A program made the position numbers and the translations under genes. 64,000 nucleotides of DNA from Dielma sp000508965. GTDB lineage: Bacteria; Bacillota_I; Bacilli_A; Erysipelotrichales; Erysipelotrichaceae. The DNA is taken from positions 1 to 64,000 of the forward strand of contig BAHV02000020.1 of assembly GCA_000508965.1 (NCBI GenBank), given 5' to 3'. The notes under the pieces were generated by a model that was not told the origin of the DNA, ran no database searches, and worked only from the letters and a program-made list of their open reading frames with translations. Below are positions 52,312 to 61,584 of the stretch, piece after piece (within the stretch, counting starts at the first letter, position 1; each line of letters opens with the position of its first letter).

Positions 52312-52644
52312 ATGAAGGAAATTTTTGGAAAAAGACTCAGGGAACTTAGAAAAAGCAAAGGCATCACTCAATCAGAGTTAGCCCTGACTTTGAATGTTAC
52401 CTATTACGCTGTCTGTAACTATGAAAGAGGTAAAAATATGCCCTCAGATGATATTAAAATCATGCTGGCTAAATTTTTTAATGTCAGTATCGATTATATG
52501 ATGGGTCTTACTGAAGATATGTATATTCATGATAAAAACTCTATCGTTCTTTTACCCAAATCTGTAAGCGCTAACGCGAGAAAAGATATCGAAGCCTCTA
52601 TTCACAAAATCGTTGTACAGGATCACAGCGGGTCATATAAATAG
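52312..52644 (+). CDS. XRE-family transcriptional repressor
   Basis: A 110-residue regulator. Residues 1-62 are a Cro/C1 helix-turn-helix (RLRELRKSKGITQSELA, YYAVCNYERGKNMP) and the short C-terminal part has no recognised domain. The start at 52312 follows GGGTGAT. An inverted repeat TGATT-N9-AATCA at 52261-52279 sits beside a TATAAT box (52281-52286) and may be its own operator. Confidence 0.85.
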   Translation: MKEIFGKRLRELRKSKGITQSELALTLNVTYYAVCNYERGKNMPSDDIKIMLAKFFNVSIDYMMGLTEDMYIHDKNSIVLLPKSVSANARKDIEASIHKIVVQDHSGSYK

Positions 52645-52720
52645 CAGATTGGGAATAAATTTATTAATCCCACGATCAGTATATCACATTTTGTATAAAT
52701 TACGCAAGTTCACATAACGT

Positions 52721-52749
52721 AAAAAGGGAAATGCTAAGCGTTTCCCTTT
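52721..52749 (-). terminator. terminator of the NfnAB operon
   Basis: AAAGGGAAA/TTTCCCTTT stem (52749-52741 with 52731-52723) followed by T residues on the minus strand; it overlaps the stop codon. Confidence 0.8.
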
Positions 52750-54122
52750 ATCTTTTTATCAATGGATTCCGCAGCCTTTTTACCGGCCCCCATAGCCAGA
52801 ATAACAGTGGCCGCCCCCGTGACCGCGTCTCCGCCGGCATAAACATTTTCACGGGTTGTCATGCTTTCTTCATCAACGATAAGGCAACCCCTTTTATTTG
52901 CCTCAAGATGCTCTGTTGTGCTTCTCAGCAATGGATTCGGACTTGTGCCGATAGCCATTATCATACAATCCGCTTCAATAATGAAATTGCTGTCCTTGAT
53001 TTCTACCGGACGCCGTCTTCCTGAACTGTCCGCATCGCCTAATTCCATTCGGATACATTCCACGCCGCTCACAGTGCCGTATTCATCGCTGTGCACACGA
53101 ACCGGATTACACAGCAGTTGGAACTCAATGCCTTCCTCCTGCGCATGTTCAACCTCTTCACGGCGTGCCGGAAGTTCTTCCATTGACCGCCGATATACGA
53201 TAGTTACGTTTTCTACGCCTAATCGTTTGGCGCAGCGTGCCGCATCCATAGCCACATTGCCGCCGCCGACTACCACACACCTTCGCGCATGCTGAATCGG
53301 TGTCTCACTATCAGGCTGATAAGCCTTCATCAGATTAACACGGGTTAAAAATTCATTGGCGGAATATACACCCTTTAAATTTTCACCGGGAATATTCATA
53401 AACTTAGGCAAACCAGCACCGGAACCGATAAAGACAGCCTCATAGCCAGCTTCAAATAATTCATCGATCGTTAATACCTTACCGATGACCATATTTGTTT
53501 CAATTTTAACACCTACTTGTTTTAAACCTTCAATTTCATAATTAACAATAGCCTTAGGCAGACGGAATTCAGGAATACCATAAACTAATACGCCGCCGGC
53601 AACATGCAGTGCTTCATAAACGGTAACCTCATAACCTTTTTTCGCAAGATCACCGGCACAGGTTAGCCCTGCCGGGCCGCCGCCGATGACAGCCACCTTA
53701 TGATGATTTGAAACCGTACACTGATTATATTCATTCAGATTCTCCCTGGCCCAGTCAGCCACAAAACGTTCCAGCCGGCCGATGCCAACAGCCTCGCCTT
53801 TGATACCGCGCACACAGTGTTTTTCACACTGACTCTCCTGCGGGCAGACACGGCCGCACACCGCAGGCAGTGAACTGGTTTCCCGAATGATTTTATAAGC
53901 TGTTTCAAAATTCCCCTGCTTGACCTCATTGATGAAAGCCGGGATATTTACGGCAACCGGACAGCCGCTGATACATGGTGAATGCTTGCAATTCAGACAG
54001 CGGTCAGCTTCCTCCATCGCCATTTCCTTCGTATACCCAAGTGCTACCTCATCAAAATTATTCCGGCGCACCTCTCCATCCTGCAGCGGCATCGTCACTT
54101 TCTTTAAACTCATATTAGGCAT
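52734..54122 (-). CDS. nfnB: NfnB-type NADPH/Fe-S flavoprotein (GltD-like)
   Basis: A 462-residue flavoprotein of the glutamate-synthase small-subunit family. An N-terminal Fe-S region (CLNCKHSPCISGCP and CGRVCPQESQCEKHC) is followed by FAD (VAVIGGGPAGLTCAGDLA) and NADPH (VVVGGGNVAMDAARCAKR) domains. Its gene is fused by an eight-base overlap to a SudB/NfnA-like gene, so the pair is more likely NfnAB, the bifurcating ferredoxin-dependent NADH:NADP oxidoreductase, than a true glutamate synthase; no gltB large subunit is present. Confidence 0.85.
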   Translation of the reverse strand: MPNMSLKKVTMPLQDGEVRRNNFDEVALGYTKEMAMEEADRCLNCKHSPCISGCPVAVNIPAFINEVKQGNFETAYKIIRETSSLPAVCGRVCPQESQCEKHCVRGIKGEAVGIGRLERFVADWARENLNEYNQCTVSNHHKVAVIGGGPAGLTCAGDLAKKGYEVTVYEALHVAGGVLVYGIPEFRLPKAIVNYEIEGLKQVGVKIETNMVIGKVLTIDELFEAGYEAVFIGSGAGLPKFMNIPGENLKGVYSANEFLTRVNLMKAYQPDSETPIQHARRCVVVGGGNVAMDAARCAKRLGVENVTIVYRRSMEELPARREEVEHAQEEGIEFQLLCNPVRVHSDEYGTVSGVECIRMELGDADSSGRRRPVEIKDSNFIIEADCMIMAIGTSPNPLLRSTTEHLEANKRGCLIVDEESMTTRENVYAGGDAVTGAATVILAMGAGKKAAESIDKKIKGNA

Positions 54123-54963
54123 CCTGACTTACCTCCTTATTCAACAGATTGCAAGCTGCTTCATACCTATGGCGCTCCTGCTGCTGATACATTTTGCTGC
54201 GGGCAATCGCTTCATCAAAGTCGACCAGTGCTCCGTCAAAATCAGGTCCGTCAACACAGGCAAATTTCACTTCATTGCCAACGGTTAAACGGCAGCCGCC
54301 GCACATTCCTGTTCCATCAATCATGATAGGATTCATTGAAACAACCGTCTTAACATTATATTCCTTGGTCAGCTGACAGACAAATTTCATCATTACCAAT
54401 GGTCCAATCGCAATGACTTCATCAAACTGCTCACCCTGATCAAGCAGCTGCCGCAAGACATCGGTAACTAAGCCCTGCTGACCGGTACTGCCATCATCAC
54501 TGACAAGATAAAACTGACTGACAGCATTGAATTCGTCTTCAAGAATAACTAGATCACGATTTCTGAAGCCGGCCACAGCAATTACCTCACTCCCCTGTTC
54601 ATGCAGTGCCTTGGCAACCGGATAAGCAATTGCGCAGCCAACGCCGCCGCCGATCACACAAACCTTTTTTAAACCATCTATCTCACTGGCCCGTCCCAAA
54701 GGGCCTACAAAATCATGCAGTTCATCACCCGCTTCAAGCATATTCAATTTATAGGTTGCTGCACCGACAATTTGGAAAATGATTGTTATACTGCCCCTGC
54801 TTTGATCAAGATCCGCAATCGTCAGCGGAATCCGTTCCGAATGATCATCACTTCTAAGAATAATAAATTGTCCCGCTTTCGCTTTTTTCGCAATCAGCGG
54901 CGCTTCGATCACCATTTTCACTACGGTTGAATTCAATGCCTTTTTTTCTAAAATTTTAAACAT
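54115..54963 (-). CDS. nfnA: NfnA-type ferredoxin-NAD(P) reductase subunit
   Basis: A 282-residue protein with an FNR-like FAD domain (AGQFIILRSDDHSERIPLT), an NAD domain (KVCVIGGGVGCAIAYPVAKAL) and a C-terminal [2Fe-2S] site (DGTGMCGGCR, FACVDGPDFDG). This matches NfnA/SudB and dihydroorotate dehydrogenase electron-transfer subunits. With the overlapping NfnB it should exchange electrons among NADH, NADPH and ferredoxin. The start at 54963 follows AAAGGAG. Confidence 0.86.
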   Translation of the reverse strand: MFKILEKKALNSTVVKMVIEAPLIAKKAKAGQFIILRSDDHSERIPLTIADLDQSRGSITIIFQIVGAATYKLNMLEAGDELHDFVGPLGRASEIDGLKKVCVIGGGVGCAIAYPVAKALHEQGSEVIAVAGFRNRDLVILEDEFNAVSQFYLVSDDGSTGQQGLVTDVLRQLLDQGEQFDEVIAIGPLVMMKFVCQLTKEYNVKTVVSMNPIMIDGTGMCGGCRLTVGNEVKFACVDGPDFDGALVDFDEAIARSKMYQQQERHRYEAACNLLNKEVSQDA

Positions 54964-55076
54964 CCCTTCAGCTCCTTTACAAGTTAACATTATAGCATTC
55001 TTTCGATTTAATGCACAGCTTCCATTGAAAATAAATCATAATAAATGTAAATTAAATCATTTTTGAAATATTTTAC

Positions 55077-55104
55077 ATAAAAAAGGTAATCTAAATTGAT
55101 TACC
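55077..55104 (-). terminator. terminator of the YgjP-type gene
   Basis: GGTAATC/GATTACC stem (55104-55098 with 55091-55085) followed by six T residues on the minus strand. Confidence 0.82.
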
Positions 55105-55109
55105 GCGAG

Positions 55110-55817
55110 CTATGCCTTGATCATCGGCGCTTCAAACAATTTGCTGCAGCGTTTATAATCCGGCATATATTTTTCAATAATATGATAAAACTGTTTGGAA
55201 TGATTGGGCTGGATAAAATGTGCAAATTCATGGATTACCACATACCGCAGAAATTCTCTTTGATAGTAGATACAACGCACATTTAAGGTAATCTGCCGTT
55301 TTGAAGGCATGCAGCTTCCCCAGCGGCTGTTCATCTCTCTGATTTTTAGCCTCGGTACCGGCAATACATAATCACGGCTCATTAATTCATAAACCGCTTC
55401 TGCCTCAGCCATAAAGATTTTTTCACATTGGCGAATTAAAAAACTGCGGATCAGCGAAGGCGCTTCTTTTGCCTCATGAAGATAAACAATGCATTCATGA
55501 GGCTCCAGTTTAACCCCCTTGCGCTGGCCTAAAACAAGCCGAATTGGATAGGCCGCACCTAAATAATTCAACACCTGATCATCAGCATGATAGAATACGT
55601 CGGCCTTTTCACGGGCAGCCTGCTGGCATTTTAAGATCCAAGCTGCCTTATCCGCCACAAAGGCGTCAATTTTATTTAAAGGACAATAAGCATTGGCAGA
55701 AACTAATATCTCTCCCTTTTCACTTACATGCATATTGATATTTTTAACGTTTTTAATAAATAAAGTATATTGTATGATATGGCCGCCTGCCGCCACTTTT
55801 CGTCTTTCACTTGTCAT
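55110..55817 (-). CDS. YgjP/DUF45-type zinc metalloprotease
   Basis: A 235-residue protein of the DUF45 (WLM/SprT-like) family. The zinc site is HEFAHFIQPNHSKQFY (HExxH plus a downstream His) near residue 195, preceded by the conserved MNSRWGSCMPSKRQITLN. A related family domain removes UTP pyrophosphate or acts as a protease; the substrate is not known here. It stands alone and is divergent from a radical SAM gene. Confidence 0.85.
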   Translation of the reverse strand: MTSERRKVAAGGHIIQYTLFIKNVKNINMHVSEKGEILVSANAYCPLNKIDAFVADKAAWILKCQQAAREKADVFYHADDQVLNYLGAAYPIRLVLGQRKGVKLEPHECIVYLHEAKEAPSLIRSFLIRQCEKIFMAEAEAVYELMSRDYVLPVPRLKIREMNSRWGSCMPSKRQITLNVRCIYYQREFLRYVVIHEFAHFIQPNHSKQFYHIIEKYMPDYKRCSKLFEAPMIKA

Positions 55818-55890
55818 CGAATCACCGCCAACATTATTTCATTTTTACGATTAAAATGCAAATTTATGATAAAATAGAACCGGTGAAATT

Positions 55891-56853
55891 ATGAAACAGA
55901 AAATAAATCCATTTCCATACAGTGATGACAATAAACGCTATCATACATGGAATTATTATTTAAAGCATCGCTTTCATACAAAGGTATTTAAGGTAGCCTT
56001 AAATGCAGATTTTTCCTGTCCTAACCGAGATGGCAAATGCGGAGTAGGCGGCTGTACCTTCTGCAGTTCGCTGGGCAGCGGCGATATGGCCGGCAATGCC
56101 AAGGAAGATTGCATGCAGCAATTTGAAAAAGGCATTGAAGTGATGCGCAGAAAATGGCCTAATGGTGAAGCAATGGCCTATTTTCAGGCATATACAAATA
56201 CTTATGCCCCATTGAATGTACTGAAACAGACCTTTGAACCATTTGTACAGCGTGAGGATATCAAAGCCATTGCCATTGCGACAAGAGCTGATTGTCTTGA
56301 GGATGATGTCATTGATTACCTGCAAAGCTGTACCGCGCAGAAAGAAATCTGGATTGAGCTTGGCTTGCAGACTATTCATAATGAAACAGCGACGGCAGTC
56401 AACCGCGGTCATACTTATGAATGCTTTTTGGATACGATTCAGCGGCTTGCCAGAACCGATTTAAAAATCTGTGTGCATCTGATGAATTCCCTGCCTCATG
56501 AAACAAGTGAAATGATGATCGAAAGTGCTAAAGCAATCGGTCAGCTGCCGATTCACGCAGTAAAAATTCATATGCTGCATCTACTGAAAAACACCCGTAT
56601 GGGGAACGATTATCAAAAGCAGCCCTTTGCCATGATGAGCCGTGAAGAATATATTCATACGGTAGTCGAACAATTGATGGTTCTGCCAAAGGAAATCGTT
56701 ATTCAGCGTTTAACCGGTGATGGCGTGCAGAGTGATTTAATTGCGCCGATGTGGACCGTCCGCAAGGTAACCATTCTCAATGATATTGATAAGGAAATGG
56801 TCCGCCGCAATGTATGGCAGGGCTGTGCGTTAGAAAGCGAAATCACGCGCTAA
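55891..56853 (+). CDS. TIGR01212-family (YhcC/YtqA) radical SAM protein
   Basis: A 320-residue radical SAM enzyme. The cluster cysteines are in FSCPNRDGKCGVGGCTFC near residues 46-64, with the family-typical spacing. YFQAYTNTYAP, IELGLQTIHNET and VHLMNSLPHET match TIGR01212 (YhcC/YtqA), whose reaction is not established, though it may modify tRNA or another macromolecule. The start has a weak GGTGAAATT site. Confidence 0.9.
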   Translation: MKQKINPFPYSDDNKRYHTWNYYLKHRFHTKVFKVALNADFSCPNRDGKCGVGGCTFCSSLGSGDMAGNAKEDCMQQFEKGIEVMRRKWPNGEAMAYFQAYTNTYAPLNVLKQTFEPFVQREDIKAIAIATRADCLEDDVIDYLQSCTAQKEIWIELGLQTIHNETATAVNRGHTYECFLDTIQRLARTDLKICVHLMNSLPHETSEMMIESAKAIGQLPIHAVKIHMLHLLKNTRMGNDYQKQPFAMMSREEYIHTVVEQLMVLPKEIVIQRLTGDGVQSDLIAPMWTVRKVTILNDIDKEMVRRNVWQGCALESEITR

Positions 56854-56872
56854 CTTTTGTCATTTAATATAT

Positions 56873-56892
56873 AAGGGCAGGTACCTGCCCTT
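56873..56892 (+). terminator. terminator of the radical SAM gene
   Basis: AAGGGCAGGT/ACCTGCCCTT is a perfect 20-bp palindrome followed by T-rich sequence. Confidence 0.65.
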
Positions 56893-56918
56893 ATTCTATA
56901 TTTTATTGTCTGAACAGC

Positions 56919-56941
56919 AAAAAAAAACGGCTCAAAGGCCG
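56919..56941 (-). terminator. terminator of the SorC transcript
   Basis: CGGC/GCCG stem with a six-base loop and nine T residues on the minus strand, after the decayed gene downstream of the SorC gene. Confidence 0.72.
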
Positions 56942-56968
56942 CATAGGATTTTATACCGTCACGGGAAA

Positions 56969-57240
56969 ACCCTGATTTCATGCGTGTTTGCGCCTATCAG
57001 CCCTGTTCTGTGTTAAAAGTTCCTGCAGCATACATTTGTAAAGCTGGGCAGGATTTTCAGCATAAGCACCCAGGGAATTCCACTTTGCACTGCTTGCACT
57101 ATTAACTTTAACCCGATAAGGGCACACTTAAATCAGCCAGATAAGCCAACCTCTTTTGATTTATTTGTTCCAGTTCATCAAGTATGCCTGATCCGACTGA
57201 GGCGAATATTCATGTTCCTAATACTCTAAATTTTATTTAT
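56969..57240 (-). pseudogene. decayed gene downstream of SorC, at least two frameshifts
   Basis: The 57000-57240 gap contains coding-like minus-strand segments in different frames: EYSPQSDQAY, then DELEQINQKRLAYLADLSVP, then NSASSAKWNSLGAYAENPA and a basic C-terminal end stopping at TGA near 56969. They join into one protein only with frameshifts. A TTGACA-17-TAGAGT string lies at about 57249-57221. No family is recognised. The rest of the 56893-57432 gap shows no gene I can support. Confidence 0.45.
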
Positions 57241-57432
57241 AAATCTGTCAAGCCGTTTCATCTATTCTTATATTGCACCTCAAGTCTTTATGAAATCAGG
57301 GCGGATTTAGTCAAATTATTACCTGTTAACATCCTACAGCACAAACCGGAAAGAGCCGTTAATTTCCTTATTCATCAGCCTTTCCAGCCTCGTTGTCCTT
57401 ATATGAAGCCGACTGTACAAACTTAAACGCCG

Positions 57433-58413
57433 CTATTTTTTATCCTGTTCATGAAGCCTGAGAATCTTCTCGGCAATAAATTCATCGGTGATCAAGCAAT
57501 GAATATAATTCCCCTTTAAAGCAGCATAAGTTGCATGTGCCTTATCGACACCGCCGGATACGGCAATTACATCTTTAGCTTTTTTCAAATCATCGAGGCT
57601 GACACCGATCAAATTGTTTTCCACATCATCAAAGATCTTATTCCCGTTCTGATCCAGAAAATGCCCGCAGATGAAACCGACCGCTCCTTTTTGAATCAAG
57701 CGCTGCTTGCGTGCCTGATCGAGATAACCCGCCCAACTGTTGACATCATCACCGGAATGAAAATCAGCAATACCGGTCACTAAATAATCGACGCTGCGCG
57801 CCTCCTGCAACGCTTTGGCAATGATGACCTCACGGACTAATGACTGCTTGACAATGTTGTTTTCCACAAACAGCGGCGCATAGATCTGTGAGTACGTTCC
57901 CCGATACTTCTCCGCCAGCTTGCGCACTAAAAACGGTGAATCCATTTGGGCATTGTAACCATCGGCCGCTGCACCGGTCAGCTGGACGACATGAATATCC
58001 CGGCTGCTTTTCGGCTTGATCTGCGATACCATCTGATAAAGTGTTCTGCCCCATGCAAGGCCAATCGTATCGCCGTCTTTCAGCTTTTCATCCAGATATT
58101 CACCGGCAATCTTGCCTAAACGGCTCAGCCGCGTATTCGCATTATTATTCTCCGGATAATTCTTGATTACGACAGCATCCTTTAGGCCGAATACTTCACA
58201 CAATGTCCGCTCTAAGGTTACCACACGTTCCAGCGGAAAGCGGATAATGATTTCCACAATCCCCTGTTCCCTTGCTTTTTTCAATAAGCGGCTGACTTTT
58301 GCCCGTGAGAAAAACATCTTCTCAGCAATAACATTCTGCGGTATATCATGTTCATAATACATACTGGCAACTTCCGCAATAACTGCCAGTTCATCTGACT
58401 CTTTTTCTTTCAT
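57433..58413 (-). CDS. SorC-family sugar-responsive regulator
   Basis: A 326-residue regulator. The N-terminal helix-turn-helix (IPQNVIAEKMFFSRAKVSRLLKKARE, about 25-55) is followed by the SorC sugar-phosphate-binding domain (GDTIGLAWGRTLYQM, LFVENNIV, VIAVSGGVDKAHATYAALKG). It is the last intact gene of the Ula-type PTS-sulfatase operon and probably controls it. The start at 58413 follows GGAGATGG. It is paralogous to the truncated gene at the right edge. Confidence 0.88.
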   Translation of the reverse strand: MKEKESDELAVIAEVASMYYEHDIPQNVIAEKMFFSRAKVSRLLKKAREQGIVEIIIRFPLERVVTLERTLCEVFGLKDAVVIKNYPENNNANTRLSRLGKIAGEYLDEKLKDGDTIGLAWGRTLYQMVSQIKPKSSRDIHVVQLTGAAADGYNAQMDSPFLVRKLAEKYRGTYSQIYAPLFVENNIVKQSLVREVIIAKALQEARSVDYLVTGIADFHSGDDVNSWAGYLDQARKQRLIQKGAVGFICGHFLDQNGNKIFDDVENNLIGVSLDDLKKAKDVIAVSGGVDKAHATYAALKGNYIHCLITDEFIAEKILRLHEQDKK

Positions 58414-58461
58414 GCTTCCATCTCCAAAGAAAGGCAAGCTTTCGCTTACCCTTATTATAAT

Positions 58462-59805
58462 TTATTTTTGTATAAAGTCACAGCTGTTTTTACTTTTCGG
58501 ATCAATACAGGAACCTTTATTAACGATCCAGCCCGCCTGCAGCGCAATCGGTCCTTTCAACAGCGGATCATTGAAATCCTGCTGCCATTTTAAAAGCTTG
58601 GCATCCATTTCCTCAAGCAGTGATTGGTAAGCCTCATTACCCGCAAGATTATGCTGTTCATAAGGATCCTTGCTAAGATCGTATAACTGAACCATCTCCT
58701 TTTTTGAATCTTCAAGCTGTTTCAGATATGCCTCCTTGCTGATGGAGTTATCAATATTAGACAGATTCAGCTGCCGCCATTCCTCATCATAATAGCGGAT
58801 CAGCTTAGCCGTCTTCGTTCTGATACAGCGGATTGGCTCATAAGAAGTGTGAAAGTTGACCTGGGCAAAAACCGCTTCACGGACTGCCTGATTTGGCTGA
58901 TCAAACAGACTGGAAAAATCAACACCGTCAACTTCATGTTCCAACTCAAGCTTAAGCAGGGAGCATAAAGTCGGATAGAGATCAACCTGAGATACTAATT
59001 CGTCACAGACAATACCCTGTTTTTTGTCTGGCACACGCATTATTAAGGCAACCCCGATACCGGCATCATACAGTGTACATTTAGCCATTGGGTATGGGAT
59101 CCCATGATCGGTTGTAAATAACAGAATCGTATCCTCATACAGATGGTTTTCCTTCAGTGCCTGTATTAGCTGACCAAAGCATGTATCAAAATGCTTCAGG
59201 GAAGCGGCATGGCCCTGAAGATCCTTGCGAACTGCTTCACAGTCTTGAAGATAGGGCGGTATTTTACCGGCAAAGCAGTCATCGGTATCCGGATATTCGC
59301 GGTGTGTCGCAAAGAAGCCCATTGAGAGAAAGAACGGCTTTTTAGCTTCCTTACTGCTCAGCCAATTTGTGCAGTTACGCACATTAGCTTGATCCCACTC
59401 TACCAGCTGCTTTTCTGACATACCCTGATTATCAGCCGATAAATCACGCTGATAACCGATTATTGCGGCACCCTGTTCATGTTCCACATAACGGCCCGCT
59501 TCATGCTGAACACCGCAAAGCAGTGTCTGATAGCCATTCCGGTTAAACAGATGTACAAGATGCTCACGATAATCATTCAATTTAAAACCGCGGTTGGCTA
59601 AGCCAAGCATGCCATTGTTGTGAGGATACCGGCCGCTGACTAATGCTGAGCGGCTTGGCGAACACGTCGGCGACGTACAATAGGCATTGGTAAACACACA
59701 AGCATCAGCCGCAAATTGTTTAAGATTTGGGGTAAAAACCTCAGCGCCATAAGGTGAAAAGAAACGGCCGCTGTCATGGGTGTGAATATAAACTACATTT
59801 GTCAT
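58462..59805 (-). CDS. second Cys-type sulfatase without export signal
   Basis: A 447-residue sulfatase beginning MTNVVYIHTHDSGRF with no signal peptide. The signature CTSPTCSPSRSALVSGRYP has the CxPSR Cys for formylglycine conversion; metal ligands are in HTHDSG and TTDHGIPYP. It is only distantly like the sulfatase at 24307-25797. It follows the PTS IIB gene by nine bases. Substrate is presumably a sulfated sugar imported by the linked Ula-type PTS, which is inference. Confidence 0.9.
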   Translation of the reverse strand: MTNVVYIHTHDSGRFFSPYGAEVFTPNLKQFAADACVFTNAYCTSPTCSPSRSALVSGRYPHNNGMLGLANRGFKLNDYREHLVHLFNRNGYQTLLCGVQHEAGRYVEHEQGAAIIGYQRDLSADNQGMSEKQLVEWDQANVRNCTNWLSSKEAKKPFFLSMGFFATHREYPDTDDCFAGKIPPYLQDCEAVRKDLQGHAASLKHFDTCFGQLIQALKENHLYEDTILLFTTDHGIPYPMAKCTLYDAGIGVALIMRVPDKKQGIVCDELVSQVDLYPTLCSLLKLELEHEVDGVDFSSLFDQPNQAVREAVFAQVNFHTSYEPIRCIRTKTAKLIRYYDEEWRQLNLSNIDNSISKEAYLKQLEDSKKEMVQLYDLSKDPYEQHNLAGNEAYQSLLEEMDAKLLKWQQDFNDPLLKGPIALQAGWIVNKGSCIDPKSKNSCDFIQK

Positions 59806-59813
59806 AGCAGCCC

Positions 59814-60095
59814 TTATTCAATAATACCTGATTCAAGGATTTTCTGTTCCATCTCAGCTTTTGACATAATATTTTTTAAACCAATAATTTTCGCCTTCGT
59901 ATTCTTAAAATTACGCACTAATGCTTCTGAAACAATAATCAAGTCATACTCATTCGCACTTGAGCTTGCTTCATCAATACTTGTATGATGCAGTGAAACC
60001 TGCACATTTAATTTTTTAAATACTTCCTGCGCACGCATTTTCATCATTTGACTGCTGCCCATACCACATCCGCATGCTACTACTACTTTCAACAT
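59814..60095 (-). CDS. PTS ascorbate-type (SgaB/UlaB) IIB component
   Basis: A 93-residue IIB. The phospho-cysteine loop ACGCGMGSSQMM (about residues 8-19) is typical of ascorbate- and galactitol-type IIB proteins. It lies three bases from the IIC gene. No IIA gene is found in the operon, so a IIA from elsewhere must supply phosphate. Confidence 0.87.
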   Translation of the reverse strand: MLKVVVACGCGMGSSQMMKMRAQEVFKKLNVQVSLHHTSIDEASSSANEYDLIIVSEALVRNFKNTKAKIIGLKNIMSKAEMEQKILESGIIE

Positions 60096-60098
60096 TTC

Positions 60099-61541
60099 TT
60101 AGTCCTCACTTTCTGCCAGATCAAAATATTTTTCTTGGTTATGACGATATTGCAGCTGTGGGATTACCAGCATGCCGACGATGCATAACAAGACGCCTGG
60201 AATTGATAAATACTTAATAATAAAGCCCATAGCCGGCCATAAAGTCGCCCAGTCAAAGTTGCCGACATAACCGCCGAAGCCGGACATGCCAAATAAGGTT
60301 ATTGCCAGCGCACTGCCTAATACCTGAATTAAACCGCTGCCGATACACATAACGATCAATGCCTTGAAGCCGCCCTTTTTATTCGCATATAAGCCAATCG
60401 TCGCATTGTCATAGAATAAAGGAACAAAGCCAGGAATAATCATCAAGGGTGACTTAGTAATCAATAAGCCCGCGATAGCGATGATTTGTCCGATAGCACC
60501 AAACAGGAAGCCTAAAGTTACCGCATTGCTTGAACCAAACGCATAAGTAGCCGCACAGTCAACCGCCGGCAGACAGCCCTTAAGAATTGAATTAGAAATA
60601 CCGTTGAATGATTCAACCATCTCTGAAACGAACATTCTGACACCTGTTTTTAAGATTACCAGATTTACCGCGAAAGACGCGCATTTTTCAAGAATATAGA
60701 CAGGGAATGCAAGTCCTGCAGGGAAATTACCGGCATCGAGTTCCATCAGAATTGACGGGCCGATAACAATCAGCACGATGCCAAAGAATACAAGCATCAG
60801 AATCGTTGTTGAAACTACATAATCATCAAACAGCTGCAGCGCGCCATTTAATTTAATGTTGTCAACACCCTTTTCAGGATCACCGATCTTACCAGAGAAA
60901 CGATCTGCGAACCAAACCCCCAGCATCTGCTGATGACCGATTGCAAAGCCGGCACCTTCGGTTAAATCCTGTGTTGCTTCAACAGTAAGATTTGAGAAGA
61001 CTGACCAATAAGTACCAATCAGTAAACCGGTAACAATGATGCCCGTCATGTTGCGGAAACCAGGAATCAAAAAGTAAATGATCCATGTAGCTACGGCCGC
61101 TTGTTTAACCATGATATGACCGGTAGTAAACAGTGTTCTTACCTTTGTATATTTTCTAAATAAAATCAAAACAATATTCCAGATAAAGGCAATCAGTAAT
61201 GTAATCATCGCAAAGGAAGTCGTTACCCCTATCGACTCCAACGCTGAATTAGCGGCTACAAAGCCAAAGTTAGGATCGATAACAACGGCATTCAACGCGA
61301 AACGCTGCTGTATACCATTTAATATCGGTGTTACTGAAGCGACAAGCTGTTTAGCTCCAACCTGCAGAATCATATAACCAACCATTGCTTTAATAAAACC
61401 GGCAAGCACTTCATACCATTTACGCTTTAATAAAATATACCCCACCAAAACGATCAATCCAATAAAAATAGCCGGTCTGGAAAGAACGTTATTAAATAAA
61501 AAGACCCAAGCTGAATTAACTATACCCATAAACGCATCCAT
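60099..61541 (-). CDS. PTS ascorbate-type (SgaT/UlaA) IIC permease
   Basis: A 480-residue membrane permease with about eleven helices. LFNNVLSRPAIFIGLIVLVGYILLKRKW at the start, GHIMVKQAAVATW and FGSSNAVTLGFLFGAIGQ match the UlaA/SgaT family, which transports ascorbate and, in Firmicutes, other sugar acids and sugars. The start at 61541 follows AAAGGAG. First gene of the operon, with a cre-like site in the leader. Confidence 0.87.
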   Translation of the reverse strand: MDAFMGIVNSAWVFLFNNVLSRPAIFIGLIVLVGYILLKRKWYEVLAGFIKAMVGYMILQVGAKQLVASVTPILNGIQQRFALNAVVIDPNFGFVAANSALESIGVTTSFAMITLLIAFIWNIVLILFRKYTKVRTLFTTGHIMVKQAAVATWIIYFLIPGFRNMTGIIVTGLLIGTYWSVFSNLTVEATQDLTEGAGFAIGHQQMLGVWFADRFSGKIGDPEKGVDNIKLNGALQLFDDYVVSTTILMLVFFGIVLIVIGPSILMELDAGNFPAGLAFPVYILEKCASFAVNLVILKTGVRMFVSEMVESFNGISNSILKGCLPAVDCAATYAFGSSNAVTLGFLFGAIGQIIAIAGLLITKSPLMIIPGFVPLFYDNATIGLYANKKGGFKALIVMCIGSGLIQVLGSALAITLFGMSGFGGYVGNFDWATLWPAMGFIIKYLSIPGVLLCIVGMLVIPQLQYRHNQEKYFDLAESED

Positions 61542-61562
61542 ATTTTTCACTCCTTTAATTAA

Positions 61563-61576
61563 TGTAAACGCTTAAC
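61563..61576 (-). promoter_or_regulatory. cre-like catabolite-repression site
   Basis: TGTAAACGCTTAAC matches a cre consensus at 12 of 14 positions by eye. It lies just downstream of the promoter, where CcpA would block transcription. Confidence 0.4.
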
Positions 61577-61584
61577 GCATTTTC

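Noticed and set aside
52734..54122. Glutamate synthase small subunit as the main function
   Set aside because: No large subunit gene is present, and the overlapping NfnA/SudB-like gene makes NfnAB more likely.
57184..57426. 80-codon plus-strand frame in the gap before the SorC gene
   Set aside because: No ribosome binding site, poor protein character and it is antisense to the decayed minus-strand gene and its upstream region.
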